Shown here in pieces: positions 35,491 through 48,437 of a stretch of 64,000 bases of DNA. Position 1 is the stretch's first letter, and the number at the start of each line of letters is the position of its first letter. The stretch is from Quillaja saponaria (taxonomy: Eukaryota; Streptophyta; Magnoliopsida; Fabales; Quillajaceae). Below the pieces are notes generated by a model. It made no database searches, had not been told where the DNA came from, and was given only the letters and a program-made list of their open reading frames with translations. The stretch lies in assembly GCA_029379385.1 (NCBI GenBank), contig CM055615.1:6076001-6140000 (forward strand), given 5' to 3'. The position numbers and the translations under genes were made by a program.

Positions 35491-36448
35491 AGCAATTATT
35501 CTAGACCTTAAGGTATTAGCTATGGCGACAGCTTAATTATTGCATTTTTTTTTTCTGAATGTCCTTGTAGTAATTTTTTCCAGTCTTTACAGAAAAGAAA
35601 CGATTCTGTAAGGAAAAAAAAAAAAAAAAAATCTTCCTTTCTTCATTCCCATAATTTTCAAGATGCAATTGATGCAATACAAGATCAAAAATGTTGTAGT
35701 ACATGTAAATTGCATATGGATAATTGTATTTATTTCCTAATTCATGATTGCATGTGAATTTGAAACTTATAAGAGGTTTCACTATCATGTACACAGTGGA
35801 TTAGGTTGAGTGAATGAGTTGAATGAATTTCCATTTGGGGACTGGCCCTTATGCTTATCTCTGTCTTTTCTATTTATTTTAATTTTAATTTTAATATTTA
35901 ATATGGTATAGAGCATTTAAGCACCAATAATTAAGCTGTAAGCTTTTGACATACTACAAAAATAATTTGATCTGATCAGATGTCAATCTACTAAAAAACA
36001 ATAAAGAAATAGGAAGACGAGGACATGATAGGTTACTATGAAAGGGGGAGGTGCAACATACCCTTATAAATTTTATTTTAAGAAAGACTTTTGGAGAGAA
36101 AAAGAAAGAGAAAGAAGTAGGCTCGATCTTTTATTCAACTTTTTATTCTTAAATTAATTAAATAATTTTTTATTTCTTTTTATAAGATCTGGTCTTAACT
36201 GATTAGGTGGAGGACTGCTTAACTAATACTTGTAATATTACATGCACTCTTTATTTTTATTTATAAATCTAAGTAGGTTTATATTTCATTATCATACATA
36301 CACTCACTTTATTGAGAATACAGGTAAGACTCATAACATTACATGCATGGTGGGAATTGATTACAAAGAAATACAACATGAATTGTTCTTCACTCACAAA
36401 TTTTACTTAATATTTTACACATAAAAAACTCCCACCGACTTGAAAGAT

Positions 36449-38228
36449 TTAGCAACGGTAGAGTTCCATGGAAAGGCGTGGAGTAACCAAAACTTGTAAC
36501 GGGGTTGCCTTGTTCAAGGCTATACCCAGACCGTCACTGCTCATGTCCACTGGCTCATTCATTGGAGTTGCAAACTCAAATCCTTGAACTAGACGAGCAA
36601 TCATCAAGTGAGCCACTTGTGAAGCAAATGTATATCCTGGGCAACCTCGTCTCCCAGTTCCAAAAGGAATGAACTCAAAATTTATACCTGAAGCATCCAT
36701 ATCAACATGGCTAGTAAGAAACCTCTCCGGCATAAACCTTTCGGGATCTGCCCAAACTCTTGGATCTCTTTGCAATTTCCAAGCATTGACAAGCAGTTGT
36801 GTTCCTTTTGCAATATGATAGCCACCAACCTCACAATCTTCCCTTGCCATATGTGGAATCAATAGAGGGCCTGGTACGTATAATCGCAACGTTTCCTTAA
36901 TAAAGGCTTGAAGATAACTCAAATTTTTTATATCTGAGAGCTCCACCCATCTGTCCCTGCCAACATGGAGATCAACCTCCTCTTGCGCACGTTTCAATAC
37001 ATCTGTATTGTTTAATAACGCGGCTATCAGCCATGTCAAGTGGACAGAAGTTGTGTCCGCACCTGCTACTATAATACTCTGGAGAAATTCAATGGAGTGG
37101 TAAAGAAGAATTTATATAAAGAAATAATATAACACAATCGTTGAAGAAGAATTCACGTAGAGGCAATATAACACATGCATGACAAACACAAATAGATGAA
37201 GAAGAATTTATATTAAGAGATAAAATAGTAAACGCAGGACAACATCTCTCAGTGAGCAAAAAATAATAATTAAAGCATACCATAATTGTTGCCTTGATGA
37301 TAGTATCACGAGAATGACCATAGGTTTCTATACAATCTTCTTCGAGCATAGACAACATTACATCAATGAAATCCTCTGGTTCCTTTGTCTCACCCTTTTG
37401 CCACTTTTTAGTATGTTCTTGAAGCCAACTTCCTAAGAGGTTGTCAAAATCTTTGGAAACACGCTTCATGGATTTCAATATTTGAGATTCAACATTAAAC
37501 CAGCCAAGAATTGGAATCAAATCAGAGACATCTAACCTTCCCATTAAATACATGACTTCTTTTATGAGTTTCTGAAGACGTTCTGTTTCTCCAACAATTT
37601 CATCATGGAAACTATCAAAATATCTCTTCCCTGCAATTATTTTGGTGGTTATATTTAACGAAAACCGTTCAAACCATTTGTCAAGCACCACCACGGATTT
37701 TGCATTGTTGTTAGAAAACAAGTACAAATCTTTTACGAAACTACCGATTTCGGACACATAGACGTGGTTTAATGTGTCAAGACGGCGAGAAGAGAGGAGT
37801 TCATGCTTAACTATCTTTCGCACGTCGCGCCAATATGGTCCGTAAGGTGCCATCCCAAATGATGCAGAGTCGTAGCATATGTAAGTTCCCTGGCTAGAGT
37901 TTGGGCGTGAGGCGAAGATCTTGTCATTAATGGTGAAACACTCCTTTGCTGCCTCATGGCTGCTAATCACAAGTGTAGGGGACTTTCCGAGTCGGACAAT
38001 GAAGATGGGGCCAACTTTATCAGCCATAGCTGAAAGGGTTTGATAAACTGGGGTTTTACGACCAAATAGGTGGAGGTGACCGATCAATGGCAAGCTACCT
38101 GATGGTTCAGGAGCTTGCTTGCCATTGAATTCCTGACTAGAAATTTTCCTTCTCCTTAGATGGTATAACAGCAGCAAACCTAAAATGGCAGCTGCTATTA
38201 CTTTCAGAAAGGAAAAAGAAAATTCCAT
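36449..38228 (-). CDS. Cytochrome P450, CYP82-like (gene A)
   Basis: This is a two-exon P450 of 525 residues: exon 1 at 38,228-37,281 (316 codons), intron at 37,280-37,079 (GTATGC...CTCCAG, 202 bp, phase 0) and exon 2 at 37,078-36,449. It has an N-terminal membrane anchor (residues 4-22) with basic LRRRK, and the hinge PEPSGSLPLIGHLHLF. The I-helix is AGADTT (321-326), ExxR is ETLR (378-381), PERF occurs at 428-431 and 433-436, and the heme loop is FGTGRRGCPG with Cys462. Length and landmarks are normal for CYP82, a dicot family of ER-bound, reductase-dependent monooxygenases in specialised metabolism. The substrate cannot be inferred. A clear TATA box lies about 100 bp upstream. This is the best candidate for a working gene in the window. 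Confidence 0.93.
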
Positions 38229-38330
38229 AGTACCCTGAAACTCGAGTAAGCTGTGTTAGGGAGGGGAGGTTGATATTTCTTCAAGACAAATTGTCAAGTT
38301 CAACTTGGTGGGTTCTTGTAAGAGGATGGG

Positions 38331-38345
38331 TTATATATATATAAA
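38331..38345 (-). promoter_or_regulatory. TATA box of P450 gene A
   Basis: On the minus strand TTTATATATATATAA lies about 103 bp upstream of the start codon, leaving a leader of roughly 70 bp. The same element precedes gene B and the orphan promoter copy at 39,880-39,903. In the deleted gene at 51,009 the corresponding place is split by an insertion. Confidence 0.65.
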
Positions 38346-39820
38346 TTCTCCAAAATTACTGTTGGGTGTTAACTTTAACAACTATCTATCTAATGACATA
38401 AGAAATTTTAAAAATCAAGTTAACATCATTAATTTATCATATAAATTTTTTAAAGACATGACAATTTTCATTTGTGGGATATGAATTGAAACAGTAAAAT
38501 GAGGCAGGAGATCTCTATTCTAGAGGAATAATTATCTTTACGCATGAAAACAGAATAACATTTTATTCTTTAAAGTTTCCTCAAATTTCATTGTATAGTT
38601 TTCAAAGATGAAATACTTACAAATCAATTTATATACATACTCATGTTCATCTAAATTTGACGATATTATTACAATTTAATTTTATATCAACCCAATCCCT
38701 TGTGGTTTTCATTGAGATTTAAACCATAGAACTAAAAACTAGGTAATAAATGGTTATATTTTCAACTGTTTAATATTATTTTTAATATAATAATTAATTG
38801 TTTTAATTAAGACTTATTATATTTTCATAGTTAATATTACTATATCCAATGTTCCACATCTATCTATCTATATTATTCTAAAAGGTAAAACACCCCTTAT
38901 TGTGTTTTCTGATTTTAACTATTATTTTTACTTTAAACTTTCCTATAATATCATATATTTATAATTTTTTGCTATTTAAAGTTATAGGATTTTCTTTATC
39001 AATTTAGTATATTTGAAATAAAATAAAATAAATAAAACTAATTAATTTTTTTTTTTCCTACTATCTTTTTAATTTATTTAAAAATAAATAAAACTTACGT
39101 CTATCCACAACTATTTAAAACCACATTTTGAATATTTGTCCTATCTAATAATATGCACAAAACAGTTGATTAGACTGAATAAAAATGATATATATCTAAT
39201 CTAATTTTTCTTATTTAGTCTAACAAACAAAGCCTTAAGAGATTGTAGGCTTATTGTAACTTTGACTATGGAAATATCGGCAGCCTTTCAAATTTGAATG
39301 GGTCGCAGAAGAGTCACAACTGTTTTAAATAAAAATATTAAAGAGTAAACTAGAATCTTATATAAAAGAAAATTAAAAAATAATTAATTAGTAGATACTA
39401 TGAATACTAATATAAGCTTTGAAAACTGGTTCCTAAAAAGTGATTAATATTACAAATTTATTCTATTACAAAAATATTATATATAAAGGACTTATTGTAC
39501 TTAAATATTACTTACAACTATTGTACAATTAACTATCTCTATTATTGTTATTTTTTGTATCAAAAAATAAAAATATAGGTAGGGTATCCTACACACTTTA
39601 GTAAAGTACATTACACCTACGTCATTGTCACTATATATTTAGAAGAACCTCACCTCACCTATGCTGGGACCAAAACTAAATATTTATCTGAAAGTGCTCA
39701 CAATCATACGTGAGAATATAAATGTATCCCATACTAAAAAAGATAATTTGAAACTATTGTATTTAACAAAATGGCTGGACCGACCTCATTTAATTTATTT
39801 AACATATGTTAATTTATTTA
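38346..39820. other. Upstream region of P450 gene A
   Basis: This AT-rich region is shared with gene B (46,889-48,437). Near 38,383-38,510 it keeps the right arm of a foldback sequence whose complete form is seen at 52,510-52,765. No gene is visible; the 102-codon frame at 39,661-39,969 crosses the junction with the promoter copy and is not credible. Confidence 0.45.
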
Positions 39821-39821
39821 A

Positions 39822-40581
39822 GGAGGGGAGGTTGATATTTCTTCAAGACAAATTGTCAAGTTCAACTTGGTGGGTAAGAGGATGGGTATATATATATATA
39901 AATTCTCCAAAACAACTGTTAAACAACTCTCTATCTTATGACATAAGATATTTTAAAAATCAAAGTTAACATCGTAAATTTATAATATAAATTTTTAAAG
40001 ACATGACAATTTTCATTTGTGGGATATGAATTGAAACAGCAAAATGAGGCAGGATATCTCTATTATGGAGGAATAATTATCTATATGCAAGAAAAAAGAA
40101 TAACATTTTATTCTTTAAAGTTTCCTCAAATTTCATTGTATAGTTTTCAAAGATGAAATACTTACAAATCAATCTATATACATACTCGTGTTCATCTAAA
40201 TTTGATGATATTATTATAATTTAATTTTATAACAACCCAATCCCTTGTGGTTTTCATTGAGATTTAAACCCTAGAACTAAAACTAGCTAGTAATTGGTTA
40301 TATTTTCAAACTGTTTAATATCATAATTAATTGTTTTAATTAAGGCTTGTTATATTTTCACAATTAATATTACTATATCCAATATTCCACATCTATATAT
40401 CTCTATTATTCTAAAAGGTAAAACACCCCTTATTGTGTTTTCTGACTTTAACTATTATTTTTACTTTAAACTTTCCTATAATATCATATATTATAATTTT
40501 TTGCTATTTTAAGTTACATGATTTTTTATCCATTTAGTATATTTGAAAAAAAAAATTTAAAAGTAATTTTTAAAAAATTTC
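39822..40581. repeat. Orphan P450 promoter copy
   Basis: The sequence from AGGAGGGGAGGTTGATATTT onward repeats 38,256-39,010 in the same orientation, including the TATA run and upstream AT-rich DNA, with a modest number of changes. The copied part starts inside the 5' leader about 30 bp before where an ATG would be. No P450 coding lies on the gene side; sequence like the distal upstream region of the gene (ending about 39,820) sits there instead. It runs into the assembly gap. Confidence 0.85.
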
Positions 40582-40681
40582 NNNNNNNNNNNNNNNNNNN
40601 NNNNNNNNNNNNNNNNNNNNNNNNNNNNNNNNNNNNNNNNNNNNNNNNNNNNNNNNNNNNNNNNNNNNNNNNNNNNNNNNN
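40582..40681. other. Assembly gap (100 N)
   Basis: Exactly 100 unknown bases separate the two P450 units. The round length suggests a placeholder gap of unknown true size. Any open frame spanning it is an artefact. Confidence 0.99.
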
Positions 40682-41549
40682 AAAAACCCTAAAAATCGGT
40701 ATTGATAAAACGTCTCTAACACTTGGGCGAAACTTTTTTTTTTTTTTTTACATTGACTGAGTTTTTATATTTACAACAAATATCAGACAATATTTTTCAG
40801 TCACTGAAAGATAATACACGGTTTCTAATAATTATTATAAGAGATTGTTTTTCTTACGGTCTCTGACGTATTTTCTTATAATGGCTAATCTATACAAGTT
40901 AGGTCTGATTTCGGTAAAGGTAAGGTGCTGTAGGGGCTGGGTCTCACTGCGATGAACGAAAATGGGTTTGACTTCAGCAGCGGCTATGGGATTGGACAGT
41001 GGCAGTAAAGCTCAGAAAATTCAGTCAGCAATAGAGGAAAGAAGAGGAGGGAAAAGGGAAAGTAGATAGCGATCTAAAATTTAAACATGGACGAGTATTT
41101 GTGTCTGTCTTTACAGACACATAAAAAAATGATAGACGCAGATGAACTCTCAAAGAATGGTGCTAAAATTAAAAACTATGTCTGCCCATGTAGTATTTGT
41201 TTTTGCGTTTAATTTTTTTTATGCGGTTATCCAAGTTTGCAGAATAGTAGATGCAGATAGATAAATTACAGATGCAAATAGTATTTATCAGTGTCTACGT
41301 ATCTGAGTCTGTCAAAATACAGACACAGTCATGCTAATTTCTTGTAATTGAAGAAATGGAATCTGTTTCAGAAATTGGAGAAGCAGACGGCACGCACTGG
41401 ATAGGATTCGACCAAAAAAATGTGAATGGAGACAGATGAATGGTGGGAGCAAAATTTATTTCAATACAATAACATGGCAAGGATGTTTGGCTATTCAAGA
41501 ACAAGTCTTTCGAATTGGATGACAAGCTAGACTATCTTTTTGGTGCCTA

Positions 41550-41924
41550 TTATGCTTCGGGATCCAAAGCATATACTTCATCTTCTAGGCAAGAGCAAAT
41601 GGATTTCCTCCAAAATTCAATAGATGATATGATATGTAAATATATATTTTTATAGTGGAGGGAGAAGGGAGAATAAACTTCAAGTAGACCTTTTAGAAGA
41701 GTCGGCCCTTGGACTTCAAGATTGACAGTGATAACAAGTGCTGCTATATCACTTAAGATAATGGTAATAAATGATTTGATGGAGATGGCTAAGATGAATT
41801 TTATTTGATCTCTTCTCTCATCCTCCTTGAGCGAAACCTCTACTATTATGGAGACCCATCCCCTTCTATTGGCTCTCTCATGGAAATAATATGAGAGCTT
41901 TCTAGAATCGATGCAAGCAAACAA
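41550..41924 (-). other. 124-codon open frame, unidentified (unit B)
   Basis: The unit B copy is open from MFACIDSRKLSYYFHERANR through VSIIVEVSLKEDE to LEVQGPTLLKGLLEVYSPF. The unit A copy has a stop in the same place. It may be an old transposon or host gene fragment. No motif I can name is present, and I would not treat it as an expressed gene. Confidence 0.3.
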
Positions 41925-43589
41925 TTTGTAAAATCACTGAGCTTATAACTGTATTGTTGTACAGATAAACTTTCATTGCACTAAGAGATCTGGTATCTCA
42001 ATTTAGCTGGTTTGAGCTCAAACTTGAACTACAAAAAAAGAACTTAAGTTGAAATGCTGAAATGTCTTCTTCTTCTTCTTTTCTTTTTTTTTTTAATATT
42101 TTTAATTCAGTATTTGTTTATTTTTGTACTTTTTTAATTTAGTATTTATATTTGCTTTTGTTTTTATTGTAATTCAATTTTAAATTGTTTGTGTGAAAAT
42201 AGTTAGTTTAAGTTCAATAAAACCTCAAAACTGAATTAAAAATTACTTTAACATAAATTAAAATATAAAAAATAATTATAACTTACTTTAACTTAAATTA
42301 AAGTAAAAGATAAATAAATTAAATATTATTTTAATTTTAATTAAATATCAAAACTAAATTAAAAATCAAAATTGATTAATAAGATTAATTTGTTTATTTT
42401 TAATACAACATATAAATGCCAATTTAGTAATTTTTACACAAAACAACTTCTCTGATCATGGTCTCAGACCATGATTTTTTTGTTATCCAAACTAACAGCA
42501 CTTTTGAAACAGAATGACCCTAGATCTTTCTGACCATGGTCTTAGTTCATGGTCTTTACCTCACTGTGATACCAAACAAAGCCTATATTTACACTTGTCT
42601 TTCTGTCTTTGTTAGGCAAACATGTAGACACCCATAATGCTTGTCCACGTATGAGAGTATGACACAGAGACACTAAAACGCAGACCCAAAAAAGACCAAA
42701 CACTATTGACTATGGTATTCCGTGTCTATATTATATAGATGCAATATTTTTTTTTAATTTTTTATTAGTATCCGAGTCTGCACAATACATATGCGGATAA
42801 TTAAATTGTAGACGCATATAGTAAAAATTGTTTAATAATATATAGGTATAATCATACTTTATATTTAAATTCAAAGTTTTTGTATAAATAAAAAGTATTA
42901 TACAAAATCATCCTAACAATATTTACAACAAATGAAATAACTAATACATAAAGCTAACAATGATATTCTCCAAATTCTAGGTAAGTCTTCGTCATCTCGA
43001 GCTCTGCTGACTAAGGTGCAAAGGCAATAAGAAATAATTAAAATAAATAAATTATAAGTTACACTGAAATAAAACTTCATAAAATTGAATCATACATACC
43101 TATTTAAGTTTGCAGAATAATACCTTCATTGATTTCTAACTTCATGTTTTGCTAGTAATACCCTCAGAATATGCTTTTAGTTGATGCTAGTAATATTTTT
43201 GCATCGCTTTTGGATCATTATAATATTTATATTAGTGACTGCTTTTGCTTCTAATCTAGCTTACCATGTATATGGAGCACTTCCTTCCCCTCAAACAAAG
43301 TGAAAATTGAATTTAGTTTCTTCACAAAGCCATAAGATTCCACTAGATATCTTATTTTAGCACCTTCCTTCTCTTCAAGTTATATCGAACCTTTTACTTT
43401 ATCTTACTTGTTTATTTACTGAATATATATATATTATTGTGTTTTTTGATTTGTAACTGTTTATTTGTATTAAGTGTCTTTTTTATTACAATAATATTTT
43501 TTTTAATTAGTCAAGCTATTCATTCTTAATTTGCTGAGCCAACATTTTTATTTATTAATTATGGTGGACCATAAAATAACTAAAAAATA

Positions 43590-44000
43590 GAACTCACAAA
43601 AATATTCAATCACTTATTTTTGTAAAAAGGAAAGTCTTAATCGTGCATTATTTGTGGACTATATATAAATAATTCAGAATGAAAACAAAATGCAGATAGG
43701 TATGAGACATTACTTTTTTTTCTTAATACTAGTTTGTCTCCCACTAATTTTTATTAGTTTATAACTCAAATGTATCCAACAGGGTATGGTCGTGATAAGC
43801 ATGAGACATTATTGAAATTTTGATTTAAGTATTGTTAAGCAGTGACTGTCATGCATGTTTTGCATTAAAAAAAGTGAATTGATTTGATAGTCGTTATATT
43901 TTATAACAATTAAATTGTTGATATGTTCACAAAATTTCTTGACAGAAAGAATAATTTTTATTTTGCGATCAAGTAAAGGATAGTATATTAGATTACATTT
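43590..44000. repeat. P450-cluster flank block, unit B copy
   Basis: Close match to 35,050-35,490, lying about 0.9 kb beyond the stop codon of gene B. The stretch 44,000-44,931 has no gene; a 60-codon frame at 44,074-44,256 is not supported. Confidence 0.65.
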
Positions 44001-44931
44001 ATATTAAGACATTTAATAAAAAATTAGAGCAATTATTCTTGACCTTAAGGTATTAGCTATGGCGACAGCTTAATTATTGCATTTTTTTTTTTTCTGAATT
44101 TCCTTGTAGCAATTTTTTCCAGTCTTTACAGAAAAGACACAAATCTGTAAGGGAAAAAATAAAAATAAAAATTCTTCCTTTCTTCATTCCCATAATTTTC
44201 AAGATGCAATTGATGCAAGACAAGATCAAAAATGTTGTACTACATGTAAATTGCATATGGATAATTGTATTTATTTCCTAATTCATGATTGCATGTGAAT
44301 TTGAAACTTATAAGAGGTTTCACTATTATGTACACAGTGAATTAGGTTGAGTGAATGAGTTGAATGATTTTCCATTTGGGGACTAGCCCTTATGCTTATC
44401 TCTGTCTTTTCTATTTATTTAATTTTATATTTTAATATTTAATATGGTATAGAGCATTTAAGCACCAATAATTAAGCTGTAAGCTTTTGATATACTACAA
44501 AAATAATTTGACCTGATCAGATGTCATTCTACTAAATAAAAAATAAAGAAATAGGAAGATGAGGACATGATAGGTTGCTATGAAAGGGAGAGGTGCAACA
44601 TACCCTTATAAATTTTATTATTAGAAAGACTTTTGGAGAGAAAAAGAAAGAGAAAGAAGTAGGCTCGATCTTTTATTCAACTTTTTATTCTTAAATTAAT
44701 TAAATAATTTTTTATTTCTTTTTATAAGATCTGGTCTTAACTGATTAGGTGGAGGACTGCTTAACTAATACTTGTAATATTACATGCACTCTTTATTTTT
44801 ATTTATAAATCTAAGTAGGTTTATATTTCATTATCATACATACACTCACTTTATTGAGAATACAGGTAAGACTCATAACATTACATGCATGGTGGGAATT
44901 GATTACAAAGAAATACAACATGAATTGTTCT

Positions 44932-46771
44932 TCACTCACAAATTTTACTTAATATTTTACACATAAAAAACTCCCACCGACTTGAAAGATTTAGCAACGG
45001 TAGAGTTCCATGGAAAGGCGTGGAGTAACCAAAAGCTTGTAACGGGGTTGCCTTGTTCAAGGCTATACCCAGACCGTCACTGCTCATGTCCACTGGCTCA
45101 TTCATTGGAGTTGCAAACTCAAATCCTTGAACTAGACGAGCAATCATCAAGTGAGCCACTTGTGAAGCAAATGTATATCCTGGGCAACCTCGTCTCCCAG
45201 TTCCAAAAGGAATGAACTCAAAATTTATACCTGAAGCATCCATATCAACATGGCTAGTAAGAAACCTCTCCGGCATAAACCTTTCGGGATCTGCCCAAAC
45301 TCTTGGATCTCTTTGCAATTTCCAAGCATTGACAAGCAGTTGTGTTCCTTTTGCAATATGATAGCCACCAACCTCACAATCTTCCCTTGCCATATGTGGA
45401 ATCAATAGAGGGCCTGGTACGTATAATCGCAACGTTTCCTTAATAAAGGCTTGAAGATAACTCAAATTTTTTATATCTGAGAGCTCCACCCATCTGTCCC
45501 TGCCAACATGGAGATCAACCTCCTCTTGCGCACGTTTCAATACATCTGTATTGTTTAATAACGCGGCTATCAGCCATGTCAAGTGGACAGAAGTTGTGTC
45601 CGCACCTGCTACTATAATACTCTGGAGAAATTCAATGGAGTGGTAAAGAAGAATTTATATAAAGAAATAATATAACACAATCGTTGAAGAAGAATTCACG
45701 TAGAGGCAATATAACACATGCATGACAAACACAAATAGATGAAGAAGAATTTATATTAAGAGATAAAATAGTAAACGCAGGACAACATCTCTCAGTGAGC
45801 AAAAAATAATAATTAAAGCATACCATAATTGTTGCCTTGATGATAGTATCACGAGAATGACCATAGGTTTCTATACAATCTTCTTCGAGCATAGACAACA
45901 TTACATCAATGAAATCCTCTGGTTCCTTTGTCTCACCCTTTTGCCACTTTTTAGTATGTTCTTGAAGCCAACTTCCTAAGAGGTTGTCAAAATCTTTGGA
46001 AACACGCTTCATGGATTTCAATATTTGAGATTCAACATTAAACCAGCCAAGAATTGGAATCAAATCAGAGACATCTAACCTTCCCATTAAATACATGACT
46101 TCTTTTATGAGTTTCTGAAGACGTTCTGTTTCTCCAACAATTTCATCATGGAAACTATCAAAATATCTCTTCCCTGCAATTATTTTGGTGGTTATATTTA
46201 ACGAAAACCGTTCAAACCATTTGTCAAGCACCACCACGGATTTTGCATTGTTGTTAGAAAACAAGTACAAATCTTTTACGAAACTACCGATTTCGGACAC
46301 ATAGACGTGGTTTAATGTGTCAAGACGGCGAGAAGAGAGGAGTTCATGCTTAACTATCTTTCGCACGTCGCGCCAATATGGTCCGTAAGGTGCCATCCCA
46401 AATGATGCAGAGTCGTAGCATATGTAAGTTCCCTGGCTAGAGTTTGGGCGTGAGGCGAAGATCTTGTCATTAATGGTGAAACACTCCTTTGCTGCCTCAT
46501 GGCTGCTAATCACAAGTGTAGGGGACTTTCCGAGTCGGACAATGAAGATGGGGCCAACTTTATCAGCCATAGCTGAAAGGGTTTGATAAACTGGGGTTTT
46601 ACGACCAAATAGGTGGAGGTGACCGATCAATGGCAAGCTACCTGATGGTTCAGGAGCTTGCTTGCCATTGAATTCCTGACTAGAAATTTTCCTTCTCCTT
46701 AGATGGTATAACAGCAGCAAACCTAAAATGGCAGCTGCTATTACTTTCAGAAAGGAAAAAGAAAATTCCAT
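44932..46771 (-). CDS. Cytochrome P450, CYP82-like, altered 3' end (gene B)
   Basis: Exon 1 is 46,771-45,824, the intron 45,823-45,622 and exon 2 45,621-44,932, predicting 545 residues. Exon 1 and intron look identical to gene A, as does exon 2 through ALNKATPLQ; anchor, I-helix, ETLR, PERF and heme Cys462 are all kept. One extra base near 45,035 (AAAAGCTTG instead of AAAACTTG on the + strand) shifts the frame. VLVTPRLSMELYRC is thereby replaced by a 34-residue tail beginning AFGYSTPFHG and ending ICE. The lost residues form the last beta strands, which line one edge of the substrate pocket in P450s, so activity may be altered or lost. It could also be an assembly error. The TATA box is retained. 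Confidence 0.85.
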
Positions 46772-46873
46772 AGTACCCTGAAACTCGAGTAAGCTGTGTT
46801 AGGGAGGGGAGGTTGATATTTCTTCAAGACAAATTGTCAAGTTCAACTTGGTGGGTTCTTGTAAGAGGATGGG

Positions 46874-46888
46874 TTATATATATATAAA
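46874..46888 (-). promoter_or_regulatory. TATA box of P450 gene B
   Basis: Same TTTATATATATATAA run and spacing to the ATG as in gene A. Confidence 0.65.
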
Positions 46889-48437
46889 TTCTCCAAAATT
46901 ACTGTTGGGTGTTAACTTTAACAACTATCTATCTAATGACATAAGAAATTTTAAAAATCAAGTTAACATCATTAATTTATCATATAAATTTTTTAAAGAC
47001 ATGACAATTTTCATTTGTGGGATATGAATTGAAACAGTAAAATGAGGCAGGAGATCTCTATTCTAGAGGAATAATTATCTTTACGCATGAAAACAGAATA
47101 ACATTTTATTCTTTAAAGTTTCCTCAAATTTCATTGTATAGTTTTCAAAGATGAAATACTTACAAATCAATTTATATACATACTCATGTTCATCTAAATT
47201 TGACGATATTATTACAATTTAATTTTATATCAACCCAATCCCTTGTGGTTTTCATTGAGATTTAAACCATAGAACTAAAAACTAGGTAATAAATGGTTAT
47301 ATTTTCAACTGTTTAATATTATTTTTAATATAATAATTAATTGTTTTAATTAAGACTTATTATATTTTCATAGTTAATATTACTATATCCAATGTTCCAC
47401 ATCTATCTATCTATATTATTCTATGAGGTAAAACACCCCTTATTGTGTTTTCTGATTTTAACTATTATTTTTACTTATAAACTTTCCTATAATATCATAT
47501 ATTTATAATTTTTTGCTATTTAAAGTTATAGGATTTTCTTTATCAATTTAGTATATTTGAAATAAAATAAAATAAATAAAACTAATTAATTTTTTTTTTC
47601 CTACTATCTTTTTAATTTATTTAAAAATAAATAAAACTTACGGTCTATCCACAACTATTTAAAACCACATTTTGAATATTTGTCCTATCTAATAATATGC
47701 ACAAAACAGTTGATTAGACTGAATAAAAATGATATATATCTAATCTAATTTTTCTTATTTAGTCTAACAAACAAAGCCTTAAGAGATTGTAGGCTTATTG
47801 TAACTTTGACTATGGAAATATCGGCAGCCTTTCAAATTTGAATGGGTCACAAAAATAGACTAAGGATAAGATATCAATGAAAATTGCTTATATTTTCAAG
47901 GTCTTCACCATGAATAGTGGTAGAAACGCAGAAGACAAACTGTTTTAAATAAAATATTAAAGAGTAAACTAGATTCTTACATAAAAAGAAAATTAAACAA
48001 TAATTAATTAGTAGATACTATGAATACTAATATAAGCTTTGAAACTGGTTCCTAAAAAAGTGATTAATTATTACAAATTATTCTATTACAAAAATATTAT
48101 ATATAAAGGACTTATTGTACTTAAATATTACTTACAACTATTGTACAATTAACTATCTCTATTATTGTTATTTTTTGTATCAAAAAAATAAAAAGATAGG
48201 TAGGGTATCCTACACATTTTAGTAAAGTACATTACACCTACGTCATTATCACTATATATTTAGAAGAACCTCACCTCACCTATGCTGGGACCAAAACTAA
48301 ATATTTATCTGAGAGTGCTCACAATCATACATGAGAATATAAATGTATCTCATACTAACAAAGATAATTTGAAACTATTGTATTTAACAAAATGGCTGGA
48401 CCGACCTCATTTAATTTATTTAACATATTGTTAATTA

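Larger units (their letters stand above)
31612..39820. repeat. Direct duplication unit A
   Basis: This segment matches 40,682-48,437 in the same orientation. It covers the right end of the CACTA-like element, further CACTA pieces, the P450 gene and its upstream region. Differences outside the gene include indels (a long TA run at 34,838 only here; 80 bp near 39,300 only in unit B) and scattered substitutions. The gene region is almost identical. Confidence 0.9.
40682..48437. repeat. Direct duplication unit B
   Basis: This is the second copy of 31,612-39,820, starting right after the gap with AAAAACCCTAAAAATCGGTA (compare 31,612). It includes the right end of the CACTA-like element (to about 40,882), CACTA subterminal DNA (41,090-41,351), AT-rich DNA, the flank block (43,590-44,000) and P450 gene B with its upstream region. 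It ends where the match with unit A stops near 48,437. Confidence 0.9.

Noticed and set aside
36242..36424. 60-codon open frame, identical at 44,784-44,966
   Set aside because: Its conservation only reflects the duplicated identity tract; no motif or splice signal supports it.
37089..37280. Read-through extension of P450 exon 1 to 379 codons
   Set aside because: The extra residues are intron; a GTATGC donor and CTCCAG acceptor give the normal P450 protein. The same holds for 45,632-45,823.
40518..40760. Open frame across the assembly gap
   Set aside because: It includes the 100 N, so it is an artefact.
44982..45215. 77-codon open frame on the + strand
   Set aside because: Antisense shadow of P450 gene B exon 2.
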